A program made the translations under genes and the position numbers. A DNA stretch of 64,000 bases from Natrialba aegyptia DSM 13077 (lineage in GTDB: Archaea > Halobacteriota > Halobacteria > Halobacteriales > Natrialbaceae), in the NCBI RefSeq assembly GCF_000337535.1, contig NZ_AOIP01000053.1, positions 1 through 64,000 on the forward strand, written 5' to 3'. A model generated the notes under the pieces. It saw only the letters and a program-made list of their open reading frames with translations. It searched no databases and was not told the DNA's origin. Below are positions 1-8,022 of this stretch, one piece after another (the first letter of the stretch is position 1; each line of letters starts with the position of its first letter).

Positions 1-2
1 AT

Positions 3-968
3 CACCTCGTCATCGTCGGCGGTGGCTTCATCGCGGCCGAACTCGCGCACTTCTTCGGGACGTTCGGCAGCGACGTGACGATCGTGGGCCGTCGGCGACA
101 CCTCCTCCCGACGGCCGACGAGGACGTCGCCGCCGCGTTCACCGAGCGCTACGCCGATCGGTTCGACGTCTACACGGGCTACGAGGCCGTCGCGGTCTCG
201 GAGTCCGACGGTGAGGTGGCCGTCGAGGCTCGGTCGTATCCGCCCGCGTGGGATGACGCGTCCGGACGCGGGGACGAGGGTGCGGGTGACGACCTAACCG
301 TGACCGGCGATATCCTGCTCGTCGCGGCGGGCCGGCGACCGAACTCCGATCTCCTGAACCTCGAGGCCACCGGCGTCGAGACCGACGAGCGGGGATTCGT
401 CGAGACCGACGAGTACCTGCGCACGACGGCCGACGGGATCTGGGCGCTCGGGGACATCGTCGGCGAATACCTGCTGAAACACAATGCGAACCACGAGGCG
501 CGAACCGTCGTCCGGAACCTGCTCGGCGACGACCTCGAACCGGTCGACTACACCGCGATGCCGTTCGCCGTTTTCGGGTCGCCGGAGGTCGCCGGCGTCG
601 GCACGCGGGAACAAGAACTCCGCGAAACGGATCGGGAGTACGCCACGGCGACCTACCGGTACGAGGACACGGCTCGCGGCAAGGCGATGAAAGCGGAGGG
701 GTTCGTGAAGGTCATCATCGAACCGGACGGCGAGATTCTCGGCTGTCACATCGTCGGCCCCGACGCGTCGAACCTGATCGAAGAGGTCGTCGTCGCGATG
801 AAGGCGGGCACGGGAACCGTCTGGGACATCCGTGAGTCGGTCCACGTCCATCCCGCGCTGTCGGAGGTGGTCGATCGGGCGTTCTCCGGACAGTTCACGC
901 GCCGCGGCGCGGGTGCACACGAGCATCACCATCATCACGACCACGAGCACGGTCACAGCCACGAGTAA
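3..968 (+). CDS. Pyridine nucleotide-disulfide oxidoreductase, C-terminal part (5' end outside window)
   Basis: The gene is open from the window edge, so the N-terminal FAD fold and the redox cysteine pair are not visible. The visible 321 residues start in the NAD-binding fold (VIVGGGFIAAELAHFF), continue with the second FAD-contact motif (WALGDIVGEY) and end in the dimerisation domain with HPALSE, the His/Glu signature of dihydrolipoamide, mycothione and mercuric reductases. It should therefore be an NAD(P)H-dependent disulfide or metal reductase of the cytosol. The last 20 residues are an unusual His-rich tail (HEHHHHHDHEHGHSHE) that could bind metal. Without the N-terminus the substrate cannot be named. 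A palindromic operator-like site follows about 90 nt downstream, ahead of the next gene. Confidence 0.85.
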   Translation, partial: HLVIVGGGFIAAELAHFFGTFGSDVTIVGRRRHLLPTADEDVAAAFTERYADRFDVYTGYEAVAVSESDGEVAVEARSYPPAWDDASGRGDEGAGDDLTVTGDILLVAAGRRPNSDLLNLEATGVETDERGFVETDEYLRTTADGIWALGDIVGEYLLKHNANHEARTVVRNLLGDDLEPVDYTAMPFAVFGSPEVAGVGTREQELRETDREYATATYRYEDTARGKAMKAEGFVKVIIEPDGEILGCHIVGPDASNLIEEVVVAMKAGTGTVWDIRESVHVHPALSEVVDRAFSGQFTRRGAGAHEHHHHHDHEHGHSHE

Positions 969-1060
969 CGAGAGCGGCGTTCGCTCGATGGTTTCGTCTC
1001 CCCTCGGAAACAAATCGCGTTCGGATGCGATGGATCGAGCGGTCGCGCGGTGACGTCGCC

Positions 1061-1087
1061 GACGATTTGCTGACCCAGCAAATCGTC
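1061..1087. promoter_or_regulatory. Palindromic operator-like site 1
   Basis: Perfect 12-bp inverted repeat, GACGATTTGCTG and CAGCAAATCGTC, with a 3-nt spacer (ACC). It lies 56-82 nt upstream of the carbamoyltransferase start at 1143. The core recurs at 7919, 9104 and 14903, each time just upstream of a gene start. A regulator dimer is the simplest binding partner; a transcription terminator for the preceding gene is less likely because no T-tract follows. Confidence 0.7.
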
Positions 1088-1142
1088 AGCGTCGTTTTGC
1101 CGTCTCCCGGATTCGGATTACGGTACGTTACTTTCACGAGCC

Positions 1143-2927
1143 ATGACTGACTATCGACTCGCGTTCAAACCCGCGATCGGACTCTACGGCCAGCACGATC
1201 CGAGCGCCGTCCTCTTCGAAGACGGGACGCCAGTCTTCGGCGTCGAAGAGGAGCGATACACGCGGGAGAAACACGCGACGGACACCTTCCCCGAACGCGC
1301 GATTCGAGCCTGTCTCGATCACCGCGACCTGACGCTTTCGGATATCGATCGAGTCCTCCTCCCGTACGAGCCGCGACTGCGAAGCGAGATCGCCTCTCAC
1401 TACGTCACCGACGCGCTCCGGGCGCCCGGCGTCGCGCGGAAACTCTCCGCGCTCGAGAACGCGCTCGTCACGCAGGTCCGGAGTCGGGTCGTCCCGACCC
1501 GACAGATCGAGCACCGCCTCGAGTCGATCGGCGCGCCGGTGCCGCCGATCGAGACGATTCCCCACCACCGCTGTCACGCCGCGAGTGCGTTCCACCCGTC
1601 GGGGTTCGACGAGGGTATCGTCCTCACGGTCGACGCGAAAGGCGAGTATGATTCGACGGTCGTCTGGCGCGCCGACGAGGACGGGCTGACGCGGGCGCAC
1701 ACGTACGAACACCCGAACAGTCTCGGCCTCTTTTTCGCGGTCGTCACGGAGTACCTCGGCTACCGGATGTTCAACGGCGAGGGGAAGGTGATGGGGCTGG
1801 CACCCTACGGCGAGGACAATCCCGAGATCGAGGACGTCCTGCGCGAGTTGATCGACACGGGCGCCGACTACGACGTCACCGAACTGACGAAGCGCTGGGG
1901 AACCGGTCACGGCGTCGAAACGCTCGAGGACGCGTTCGGCCGCCCGCGGTCGGAGACGCCCGGCGAGTTCGACCAGTGGGAGAAGGACCTGGCACACACC
2001 GCCCAGAAGCTACTCGAGGAGACGGTCGTCGACATCGCGGAGACGGCCGTCGAACGACTGGACACGTCGAACGTCGCGCTCGCGGGCGGCGTCGCGCTGA
2101 ACTGCAAACTGAACAAGCGCATTCGCGAGTCGCCAGTGGTCGACGACGTCTTCGTCCAGCCGGTGGCCCACGACGCGGGGCTCGCGCTCGGTGCGGGGTG
2201 GGCTCAGCAGCGGCCGGCGGCCGTCGATCGCCAGACCGATGTCTACCTCGGCCCCGAGTACGAGACCGACGAGATCCGATCGATTCTCGAGACGAACAAA
2301 CTCGCGTACGCACAGCCGGACGACCTCGAACGGTACGTGGCCGAACGGCTCGCCGACGGCGACCTGGTGGGCTGGTTCCAAGGACGCATGGAGATGGGGC
2401 CGCGGGCGCTCGGGGCCAGGAGCATCCTCGCCGATCCCCGTACCGCCGCGTCCCGCGATCGAGTCAACCGCTTCGTCAAACACCGCGAGGAGTGGCGCCC
2501 GTTCGCGCCGTCGATGCTCGAGTCGGCCGCCGAGGAGTACCTGATCGACGGCGGTTCGGCACCGTTCATGATCGACGCCTACGACGTTCGGCCCGAGAAG
2601 ACCGCGGATCTCGAGGCCGTCCTGCACCCGGCCGACGACTCGACGCGTCCACAGACCGTCCGCGAGGACCAGCACCCGCGTTACCACCGACTCATCTCCG
2701 AGTTCGCCGACCTCACCGGCGTCCCCGTCGTGTTGAACACCTCGTTCAACGATCACGCCGAACCGATCGTCCGAACGCCGACGCAGGCGATCAAGGACTT
2801 CTACGGGATGGGACTCGACGTGCTCGTGCTCGAGGATCTCGTGCTCGAAAAGGAAGCGACAAAGACCGATCGCGATTCGAAACTGGCGTTCGAAGAGCGC
2901 GACGTAGCGGCTGCGGGTCCGCAATAA
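1143..2927 (+). CDS. Carbamoyltransferase, NodU/CmcH family
   Basis: A 594-residue protein, the usual length of the family. The N-terminal half has the metal-binding HHRCHAASA motif near residue 140 and LAGGVALNCKLN near 313, as in the Kae1/TobZ-type fold. The C-terminal YrdC-like part has MEMGPRALGARSILADPR near 415 and NTSFNDHAEPIV near 531. Family members use carbamoyl phosphate and ATP to carbamoylate hydroxyl groups of secondary metabolites or surface glycans; the acceptor is unknown here and no biosynthetic cluster lies alongside. The gene is monocistronic, with palindrome 1 about 70 nt upstream. It ends close to the convergent thioredoxin gene. Confidence 0.9.
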   Translation: MTDYRLAFKPAIGLYGQHDPSAVLFEDGTPVFGVEEERYTREKHATDTFPERAIRACLDHRDLTLSDIDRVLLPYEPRLRSEIASHYVTDALRAPGVARKLSALENALVTQVRSRVVPTRQIEHRLESIGAPVPPIETIPHHRCHAASAFHPSGFDEGIVLTVDAKGEYDSTVVWRADEDGLTRAHTYEHPNSLGLFFAVVTEYLGYRMFNGEGKVMGLAPYGEDNPEIEDVLRELIDTGADYDVTELTKRWGTGHGVETLEDAFGRPRSETPGEFDQWEKDLAHTAQKLLEETVVDIAETAVERLDTSNVALAGGVALNCKLNKRIRESPVVDDVFVQPVAHDAGLALGAGWAQQRPAAVDRQTDVYLGPEYETDEIRSILETNKLAYAQPDDLERYVAERLADGDLVGWFQGRMEMGPRALGARSILADPRTAASRDRVNRFVKHREEWRPFAPSMLESAAEEYLIDGGSAPFMIDAYDVRPEKTADLEAVLHPADDSTRPQTVREDQHPRYHRLISEFADLTGVPVVLNTSFNDHAEPIVRTPTQAIKDFYGMGLDVLVLEDLVLEKEATKTDRDSKLAFEERDVAAAGPQ

Positions 2928-2965
2928 CACCGCGATCCACTACGCTCGGATCGCGAGCGACGACC

Positions 2966-3334
2966 TTAGCGCGTTGCGTGCGTCTCGAGCGCGTCCACGA
3001 GCGTTTCGGCGGGCTGGAAGCCGTCGTCGAAGCGGGCGACCTCCTCGCCGTCTCGCAGGACGACGAGCGTCGGGACGCTCTGGACGTCGAACTCGGCGGC
3101 GAGCTCGGGGACGAGACCGGCGTTCACCGTCGCCACGACGCCCGGAGCGCTGCGAGCGACGACGCCGAGTACCGGCTCCATCGACCCGCAGATGCCACAG
3201 CCGGACGTGACGAACTCGAGCAGGACGAGGTCGTGGTTCACGATCAGGTCCTCGTAGTCGTCGACATCGTTCAACTGAACGGGTTTTCGCGGCGGCTGGC
3301 CGTCGGTCGGCTCCGAAGCGATCGTTTCGGTCAT
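2966..3334 (-). CDS. Thioredoxin-fold protein with CGIC active site
   Basis: A 122-residue thioredoxin-like protein. The start at 3334 (MTETIASEP) is preferred over an upstream in-frame ATG because the extra residues are basic and low quality, and because a TATA-like AATATT lies further upstream. After a 20-residue acidic leader comes the beta strand LVLLEFVTSG, the redox pair C46-GI-C49 and the cis-proline motif SVPTLVV near residue 90. The canonical WCGPC is changed to GCGICG, so redox potential or partner probably differs from a housekeeping thioredoxin. It is convergent with the carbamoyltransferase and divergent from the deaminase; the two promoters share about 150 nt. Confidence 0.85.
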   Translation of the reverse strand: MTETIASEPTDGQPPRKPVQLNDVDDYEDLIVNHDLVLLEFVTSGCGICGSMEPVLGVVARSAPGVVATVNAGLVPELAAEFDVQSVPTLVVLRDGEEVARFDDGFQPAETLVDALETHATR

Positions 3335-3489
3335 TATCGTCGATAGGGCTCGAGCGCATTTGAGTGTTTTGTGTGGATTGTACAATATTCTCCGTTCGCG
3401 GTCGATCGGCGGACGCGATGACGGCTCTCCAGCCGGTCTCACGCGTCGTTGCACCACGGTTTATGAGGCTACTCGAATCACGTACGGAC

Positions 3490-3954
3490 GTGTCCGCACC
3501 CACCGTCGACGATTTCGATCACGAGACGCACATGCGACGGGCCGTCGAACTCGCTCGCGAGGCTGCCGACCGCGGTGACCGCCCGTTCGGAACGGTGCTT
3601 GTCCGTGACGATACGGACATCATGGCCGATTCGAATCGGGTGATCACGGAGAACGACATCCGTCGCCATCCGGAACTCCACCTCGCGTATCGGGCGTGTC
3701 GCGAGCTCGAGCCGGACGATCGCGCTGAGACCGTCATGTACACGAGCACGGAACCGTGTCCGATGTGCGCCGGCGGGATGGTCGAAGCCGGGTTCGAACG
3801 GGTCGTCTACGGTGTGGGCAACGACGAACTCGCGGAGTTCACCGGCCGCGAGCCGTCAGTCCGATCGAGGAAGATTCTCGACGGCGTCAGCGATGTCACC
3901 GGCCCCGTACTGAACGAGGAGTGTCGGCGGCTCCACCGCGAGTTCGACTGGTAA
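3490..3954 (+). CDS. Nucleoside/guanine deaminase, CDA zinc-hydrolase family
   Basis: A zinc-dependent deaminase of about 154 residues. Zinc ligands and catalytic Glu are H60-P-E62 and the pair in PCPMC (C90, C93); the usual HAE is HPE here. The C-terminus (RRLHREFDW) is of the guanine-deaminase/TadA-like subgroup, so the substrate could be guanine, cytosine or a tRNA adenosine. The GTG start at 3490 gives the typical N-terminus and has a TATA-like TTTATG about 27 nt upstream, which suggests a leaderless transcript; an ATG at 3463 is the alternative. It stands alone, divergent from the thioredoxin. Confidence 0.8.
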   Translation: MSAPTVDDFDHETHMRRAVELAREAADRGDRPFGTVLVRDDTDIMADSNRVITENDIRRHPELHLAYRACRELEPDDRAETVMYTSTEPCPMCAGGMVEAGFERVVYGVGNDELAEFTGREPSVRSRKILDGVSDVTGPVLNEECRRLHREFDW

Positions 3955-4295
3955 CGCCGACGGGATCCGACTGCGACGGTGACGATTCGAAGCGAAACGC
4001 CCGCTGAATACGACTGCTACACCGATCGGGCGACTGCGATCGAATGAAACGTCGTGTACGAACTGCTATCACGTCACTGTGGCGCATACCGGCCGCTATT
4101 ACTGCTATCTGTGACGTATCTGCTTTACGATCTAAGCCACTCGAGTGTCGTGACCGGTCCTCAATCGCCGATACTCCGACTTACGGGTGACTCGAGCCGG
4201 GATGATTCTCGCCGAATCACGTACTGAAATACGGGCGCCGCCACAAGGGCATCGAAACGGCGACGCCCCGTCGCCCCACCTCTCGTTCGAACTAC
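3955..4295. other. Intergenic region without a supported gene
   Basis: About 340 nt between the deaminase and the TauE/SafE gene. Only antisense or overlapping short frames are seen and none has family resemblance. The second half presumably carries the exporter promoter, but no clear TATA element stands out at the leaderless spacing. Confidence 0.5.
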
Positions 4296-5219
4296 ATGAG
4301 TGCCCCCGAATCCAGAGTCGATGTCGAACAGTTCCTCACCAACCTCCTCGAGTTTCGCTACCGCGAGGTGACGATGGTCGGCGCGACGCTGGCCGTCCTC
4401 GTCGCCTCGATCGCGTTCTTCCCCGGGGTCGAGAACGTCGGAGACGGCGTCCAGTCCGATCTCTCGATCGGCTTGCTCGCCGTGCTGAGCCTGGTCGCGA
4501 TCGTCGCCGGCGTCGTGAAGGGGATGACTGGCTTCGGCTACTCGCTCATCATGACGCCGATCTTCGCCACGGTAATCGATCCGACCGTCGCCGTCGTCGT
4601 CCTGGCGATTCCGCCGTGGATGCTCAACATGTTCCAGATCGCCGAAACCGGGACGGGACGAGCGTTCGTTCGCGAGGAGTGGTCGCTCCTGTTGCTCGCT
4701 GTCATCGGGACTGTCATCGGCGTCGCGGCGCTGGCGACGTTCAGCGCCAGCCCGATCGTCGCGTTCGTGATCGGCCTCGTCCTCCTCGGCTACGTGGCCT
4801 TCCAGGTCGTCCAGAACTTCGTCACAGTCGAGGAGGCACATCACCCGTTCGCCCTCGGCGCCGCCGGGTTCTCTCAGGGCTTCCTTCTCGCGTTCGCCAA
4901 TCTCGGACCGCTACTTCCGGCGTACTTCCACACCTTCGAACGGGACACGGAGCGATACATCGGCGGATTGGCGATGGTACTCGGGACGATCTTTACGGTC
5001 CGGATCGTGCAGATGGCGCTGTTCACCGACCTCCTGACGACCTACCGGCTCTGGCTCGGTTCGGTCATCGCAGTGGTCACGATCGTCGGCCTGCTACTCG
5101 GCACGTACCTCCGGCGCCTCGAGTTCAACGAGCGGACGTTCAACTGGTTCGTCGTCGGACTCCTGTTCGTGATCTCGCTCAATATCTTCCGGAACACCGT
5201 GCCGGCGCTGTTCTTCTAG
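4296..5219 (+). CDS. TauE/SafE-family sulfite/organosulfur exporter
   Basis: A 307-residue polytopic membrane protein with about eight hydrophobic helices in two similar halves. The first half contains the family hallmark GxxxGFGYSLIMTPIF near residue 75, and the second half has FANLGPLLPAYF and a C-terminal helix pair. Family members move sulfite, sulfoacetate or related small anions out of the cell. An extra N-terminal segment of about 25 residues precedes the first helix. Its stop codon overlaps the end of the convergent ccdA-like gene by 4 nt. Location between thiol-redox genes fits sulfur handling, but the substrate is inference. Confidence 0.85.
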   Translation: MSAPESRVDVEQFLTNLLEFRYREVTMVGATLAVLVASIAFFPGVENVGDGVQSDLSIGLLAVLSLVAIVAGVVKGMTGFGYSLIMTPIFATVIDPTVAVVVLAIPPWMLNMFQIAETGTGRAFVREEWSLLLLAVIGTVIGVAALATFSASPIVAFVIGLVLLGYVAFQVVQNFVTVEEAHHPFALGAAGFSQGFLLAFANLGPLLPAYFHTFERDTERYIGGLAMVLGTIFTVRIVQMALFTDLLTTYRLWLGSVIAVVTIVGLLLGTYLRRLEFNERTFNWFVVGLLFVISLNIFRNTVPALFF

Positions 5220-5881
5220 TAGACGATCAGCGCCAGATAGAGCTGTCCGATCCCCGCGAGGAGCATCACGCCGCCGGCGAGTCGCTTCAGGTGTTCCGAG
5301 TAGGCCGCGAACCGACCCGCGCTCGCGACCAGCCCCATCCCAGTCGCGACCGTCACCGCGATCATCAGGACGACGACGCTACCGACGTAGGTCGCGAGGA
5401 CGAGCGCCGCTGCATCGGTCGGCAGGGACAGCGAACGGGCGACGACCGCGAGGAAGACCGGTGCGACGCATCCGGCTCCCGCGAGCGCGTATCCCGCACC
5501 GAAGACCCCGAATCCGAGGACGCTCGAGCGCCGCTTGGGAAGCGGAATCGACAGCGAGGGGGCGCGACCGGCGACGACGAGCGCGCCGAAGACCACCAGC
5601 AGGCCGCCGACGAGCGACTCGAAAATCGTGAGATTCGACAGCGTCGATCGACCGAGCCAGAACGTCGCGCCAATGAGGGCCGCGAACGTCCCCAGGACGC
5701 CGAGACCGGCGACGACGCCCCGGAGAGTCGCCCCGCCGAGCGACGCGTCCGTCCCGTCCGTTCGACTCACGTAGAACCCGACGTATCCCGGCAACAGCGG
5801 ATACGCGCAGGGGCTGAAGAAGGTCGCGACGCCGGCGGTGAGCGCGAAGCCGACCGTCGACAGGTCCGTCGTCTCGATCAC
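5216..5881 (-). CDS. ccdA: CcdA-type thiol-disulfide transmembrane protein
   Basis: A 221-residue membrane protein with six hydrophobic helices, the core DsbD/CcdA fold. The two redox cysteines are in SPCAYPLLPGY (C25) and AGAGCVAP (C138). It should pass electrons from cytosolic thioredoxin across the membrane to extracytoplasmic thiol proteins. The GTG start at 5881 is chosen because it overlaps the TGA of the upstream TlpA gene (GTGA) and gives the normal N-terminus; the same frame is open further upstream but that part is antisense-like and basic. It is the last gene of the operon regulator, DUF7521, SCO, TlpA, CcdA. Confidence 0.9.
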   Translation of the reverse strand: MIETTDLSTVGFALTAGVATFFSPCAYPLLPGYVGFYVSRTDGTDASLGGATLRGVVAGLGVLGTFAALIGATFWLGRSTLSNLTIFESLVGGLLVVFGALVVAGRAPSLSIPLPKRRSSVLGFGVFGAGYALAGAGCVAPVFLAVVARSLSLPTDAAALVLATYVGSVVVLMIAVTVATGMGLVASAGRFAAYSEHLKRLAGGVMLLAGIGQLYLALIVY

Positions 5882-6456
5882 GCGTCGGCCTCCGCCTCGA
5901 TCGCTCGTTCGATCCCCGCGACGAGCTCGTCGGCGGTCTTGACGCCGGAATCGGACCACTGGACGCGCCCGTCCGCGTCGATCACAACGGCGGAGGGATA
6001 GCCGCCCGCGAGGTACCGCGCGGTCAGTTCGGCGGTCGGATCCAGCCCGAGGAGCCAGTTGCCGCCGTGTTCGTCCCACCAGCCGACCAGTTCCTTCTCC
6101 GATACTGACGAGCCGACCGCCTCGCTCGTGGCCGAGAGGAACAGCACGTCGTCGCCGATCCGGTCGTTGGCTTCGGCGAGCGCCGGCATCTGTTCGATAC
6201 ACGGCGGACACCACGTGCCGAAGAAATCGACGAACGTCGCCCGGTCGGGCGCCGGAACGCGGACCTCACCGGCCTCGCTCCCCGGCGCGTCGACCGTTTC
6301 GATCGTGATCGGATCGGTAGCCGTCGATGCTGAGCCGTTCGAGTTCTTCGGGTCGTCGGTTCCGTCGAACGACGGCGGGCCGCGAATCGCCAGCGCGCCC
6401 GCGGTCCCGATGACGCTCAGGCTTCCGATGCCGGCGAGGACGTCCCGTCGCCGCAT
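5878..6456 (-). CDS. TlpA-like exported thioredoxin
   Basis: A 192-residue protein with an N-terminal Tat-like leader (MRRRDVLAG followed by a hydrophobic stretch to residue 25), a Ser/Thr/Asp-rich linker, and a TlpA/ResA-type thioredoxin domain with C83-PP-C86 in GTWCPPC and the cis-Pro motif GYPSAVVIDADG. It should act outside the membrane as a reductant of disulfides, for example in copper-site or cytochrome assembly, taking electrons from the CcdA protein encoded directly downstream with overlapping stop and start. The SCO gene ends one base upstream of its start. Confidence 0.9.
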   Translation of the reverse strand: MRRRDVLAGIGSLSVIGTAGALAIRGPPSFDGTDDPKNSNGSASTATDPITIETVDAPGSEAGEVRVPAPDRATFVDFFGTWCPPCIEQMPALAEANDRIGDDVLFLSATSEAVGSSVSEKELVGWWDEHGGNWLLGLDPTAELTARYLAGGYPSAVVIDADGRVQWSDSGVKTADELVAGIERAIEAEADA

Positions 6457-7143
6457 CTACGCGGTCACCACCGTTTCGAAGTCCTCGACCACTTTCGACG
6501 TCGCGATGGTCGCCCCGTCCGGATACACGCGTTCGACCAGCCCGCGCTCGTTGACGAGGAAGATGTACGAGAAATGTGGGAACATGTATTCTAAGTTCTC
6601 GTACTCGTCGGCGTCGCGCTTCTCGATCGGGAGTCCGTAACGGCCGTCGACGATCGATTTCGCGTCCTCGTAGCGTTCCGGGCGCAGGAAGTGCCAGTTT
6701 CCGGCCTCGAGATCGACGCCCTGCTGGCCGGCGTACGTTCGCAACGCGTCTTCGGTGTCGCGTTCGGGGTCGAACGTCATCGCGAGGAACGCGGCGTCGT
6801 CGCCGTATCCCTCCTGGGCCGCGACCTCCTGTGCGCGCCGCAACCGCAGTATCAGCGCGGGACAGACGCCGTCGGGACACGACGTGTAGAAGAACGTCAC
6901 CAGCATCGCCCGCTCGCCCTCGAACTGGTCGGTCGAAACGGTCTCACCGGTCAGGGGATCCGGGACGCTCGTCGCGAGAAATTCGTCGCCGTAACTCGGA
7001 TGCGTCGCCTCGCTCAGATCGTTCTCCGGCGGCTCGAGAACCAGTCCGTCGTCGCTACCTTCGAGGGAGAGGACGTCCAGACAGCCCGCAGTAGCGGCGA
7101 CGCTCGAGGCGGTGAGCGACCGGAGATACAGCCGTCGGTTCAT
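6457..7143 (-). CDS. SCO1/SenC-family copper chaperone lipoprotein
   Basis: A 228-residue protein with a twin-arginine leader (NRRLYLRSL) and lipobox-like TAGC with C21 as possible lipid anchor, followed by a thioredoxin-fold SCO domain. The metal motif is C89-PDGV-C94 in TSCPDGVCP, one residue longer than the canonical CxxxC, and the distal His is in FPHFSYIFLV. SCO proteins deliver copper to the CuA or CuB site of heme-copper oxidases or act as thiol reductases. An upstream ATG at 7164 would add seven residues (MAPKRSS); the later start is preferred for the leader. It is in an operon with TlpA and CcdA, which fits reduction of its cysteine pair. Confidence 0.88.
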   Translation of the reverse strand: MNRRLYLRSLTASSVAATAGCLDVLSLEGSDDGLVLEPPENDLSEATHPSYGDEFLATSVPDPLTGETVSTDQFEGERAMLVTFFYTSCPDGVCPALILRLRRAQEVAAQEGYGDDAAFLAMTFDPERDTEDALRTYAGQQGVDLEAGNWHFLRPERYEDAKSIVDGRYGLPIEKRDADEYENLEYMFPHFSYIFLVNERGLVERVYPDGATIATSKVVEDFETVVTA

Positions 7144-7256
7144 AGATGAGCGTTTCGGTGCCATGCCTATATCCGGGACGGCGATTCCCCGAGTCGGAAA
7201 AAGTAACAGCGGCGAAGCAAAAAGCGAAATGGAGGTTGGCTCGAGGGGGCGCGGAA

Positions 7257-7520
7257 TCACTTCGTCAGCGAAATGAGAACGAGCACCATCCCGCTCGAGA
7301 CGATGGCCGCCTGCACGAGCGCGGCGGACGCGATGGTCGTTCCGAACACATGGTAGATGAGTCCCTCGCAGATCGCGCCGGCGCCGATGAAGATGAACCC
7401 GCCCGAGACGTACAGCATCGGCGTCTGTCCGCTCCGGCGATAGCCGTGGTACGCCAGATACGCGACGACGAGACTCAGGACGAGCGTGATTAGTTTGGCG
7501 AGCAGAAAGGACGCTTCCAT
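7257..7520 (-). CDS. DUF7521-type small membrane protein
   Basis: An 87-residue protein with three hydrophobic helices (LLAKLITLVLSLVVAYLAY, GGFIFIGAGAICEGLIY and a C-terminal IVSSGMVLVLISL). It matches the pattern of the haloarchaeal DUF7521 family, usually encoded beside a winged-helix regulator as here. Function is unknown. The ATG at 7520 overlaps the TGA of the regulator gene (TGATG overlap), so translation is coupled. It could be a sensor partner or anti-regulator at the membrane; that is only inference from gene order. Confidence 0.75.
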   Translation of the reverse strand: MEASFLLAKLITLVLSLVVAYLAYHGYRRSGQTPMLYVSGGFIFIGAGAICEGLIYHVFGTTIASAALVQAAIVSSGMVLVLISLTK

Positions 7521-7882
7521 CACTCGTCACCTCGGAGTCCGCTCCAGAGCGCCGTGAAGTTGTCCGCGAGTTCGTCGCGGGTCTCCATCGTCAGCGAGAG
7601 CTGACCGTCGGTGATGTCGACGTGGAGCTCCTCGAGCGCCGTCTGGAACTCGCTCCGGTGGGAACCGTCCGAGTCGACGGTTCGACGTTCTTCGATGAGG
7701 CCGTGTTCCTGCAGCGTCGAGACGCGACGGTAGATCGTCGTGAGCGAGGCGTCACACTCCTCACTGAGGGTTTTCGCGGTCTTTGGCCCGTCTCGATCCG
7801 CGGCGAGGAGAATCTTCCGCGCGTACTCGTCGGCGAGGATCTGGAAGATTTCCGCCGAGTTCGAGGAGCCTCCGTGTTGCAC
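7520..7882 (-). CDS. Winged-helix transcriptional regulator (ArsR-like)
   Basis: A 120-residue regulator. Residues 10-75 form a winged helix (EIFQILADEYARKILLAADRD, then TLTTIYRR-type recognition helix SLTTIYRRVSTLQEHGLI and a wing). The C-terminal 40 residues are acidic and may dimerise. No Cys metal motif is visible. The GTG start at 7882 is chosen because the family begins at this point and a TATA-like CCTATTTG is centred about 29 nt upstream; the frame is open further to 8044. A palindrome copy sits at 7919-7937, directly upstream of that TATA element, consistent with autoregulation. First gene of the SCO/TlpA/CcdA operon. Confidence 0.8.
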   Translation of the reverse strand: MQHGGSSNSAEIFQILADEYARKILLAADRDGPKTAKTLSEECDASLTTIYRRVSTLQEHGLIEERRTVDSDGSHRSEFQTALEELHVDITDGQLSLTMETRDELADNFTALWSGLRGDE

Positions 7883-7918
7883 ACGATATATCCCGTCGTT
7901 GGACGACAAATAGGCCAC

Positions 7919-7937
7919 GATTTGCCAGTCCAGCAAA
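7919..7937. promoter_or_regulatory. Palindromic operator-like site 2
   Basis: GATTTGC and CAGCAAA half-sites with the same overall spacing as the other copies; the centre (CAGTC instead of TGACC) is less symmetric. It lies 37-55 nt upstream of the GTG start of the winged-helix gene, next to the putative TATA element. Confidence 0.6.
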
Positions 7938-8022
7938 CCACCGTTACTGTCTTGTACCTCTTTCGTGGGCCATCCATCTGCAATCGCTTGACCGTTCTGA
8001 TGGCAACCAGCAATGGAATTCA

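Noticed and set aside
1976..3346. A 456-codon plus-strand frame overlapping the carbamoyltransferase
   Set aside because: It is Arg-rich with no family motif and runs across two real genes; it is a GC-rich shadow frame.
4187..6001. A 604-codon plus-strand frame across TauE and CcdA genes
   Set aside because: Basic, repetitive and inconsistent with haloarchaeal acidic proteins; real genes in other frames have clear motifs.
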